Below are positions 36,639 through 39,180 of a stretch of DNA of 39,180 nt, piece after piece. The DNA is from CAYVBN01 sp964538565. GTDB lineage: Bacteria > Pseudomonadota > Alphaproteobacteria > Rhizobiales > Xanthobacteraceae. The notes beneath the pieces were generated by a model. The model was not told the origin of the DNA. It did not search any database and saw only the letters and a list, made by a program, of their open reading frames with translations. The stretch spans positions 1 through 39,180 of the forward strand of contig CAZIGW010000002.1 in assembly GCA_964538565.1 (NCBI GenBank), in the 5' to 3' direction. Numbering within the stretch: position 1 is the stretch's first letter; each line of letters begins with the position of its first letter. The position numbers and the translations under genes are program-made.

Positions 36639-39180
<2,542 letters not shown>

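Overview
The window reads as chromosomal DNA of a high-GC alphaproteobacterium of the order Hyphomicrobiales (Rhizobiales), most like the Bradyrhizobium/Rhodopseudomonas/Xanthobacteraceae side of the order. The grounds are the protein families (DUF1236, DUF992, DUF3072 and several small conserved proteins typical of that group), a UvrB with a long N-terminal extension, apparent EcfG-type general-stress promoters (GGAAC-N16-CGTT), and a family of palindromic intergenic repeats of rhizobial type. The species cannot be named from the sequence alone.

Layout. (1) 1-1979: tRNA-Thr(GGT) on the minus strand, then a small conserved ORF and murA. (2) 1980-11760: an accessory-looking block of small exported or membrane proteins. 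It holds five DUF1236 paralogues (four within 2123-5098, one at 10398), DUF3072, a short two-gene lower-GC cassette (6162-6793), a DMT-family exporter, an outer-membrane beta-barrel-like protein and a decayed DUF3592 gene. (3) 11778-15891: uvrB, an aldo/keto reductase and a SemiSWEET sugar transporter. (4) 16079-21125: a DUF1800/DUF1501 export pair, an SH3-like periplasmic protein, an alpha/beta-hydrolase-like protein and a DUF486 membrane protein. (5) 21371-28165: an ABC exporter, a PQQ-dependent sugar dehydrogenase, a glutathione S-transferase, a PAP2 phosphatase and aspartate aminotransferase. (6) 28394-31863: a tandem pair of DUF992 exported proteins and an EF-G-like GTPase with a non-canonical G3 motif. 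(7) 32073-39180: msrP, the trxB-lysR pair, an Lrp/AsnC regulator, greA and a 5'-truncated carB running off the right edge.

How it fits together. Much of the window is envelope and stress biology: exported DUF1236/DUF992 proteins, periplasmic methionine-sulfoxide repair (MsrP), thioredoxin reductase, nucleotide-excision repair (UvrB) and GreA. Two DUF1236 transcription units carry EcfG-like promoter boxes with matching geometry, so I infer this paralogue array belongs to the general stress response.

Most notable observations: the DUF1236 array with its stress promoters; a palindromic repeat family (five clear loci, one degenerate) of which four loci sit exactly on gene 3' ends and in some cases appear to supply the stop codon; and a cluster of murA substitutions that are all explained by T-to-G changes at conserved hydrophobic positions, which looks like a sequencing artefact or a damaged essential gene. 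No CRISPR array, transposase, prophage or recognised defence system was seen.
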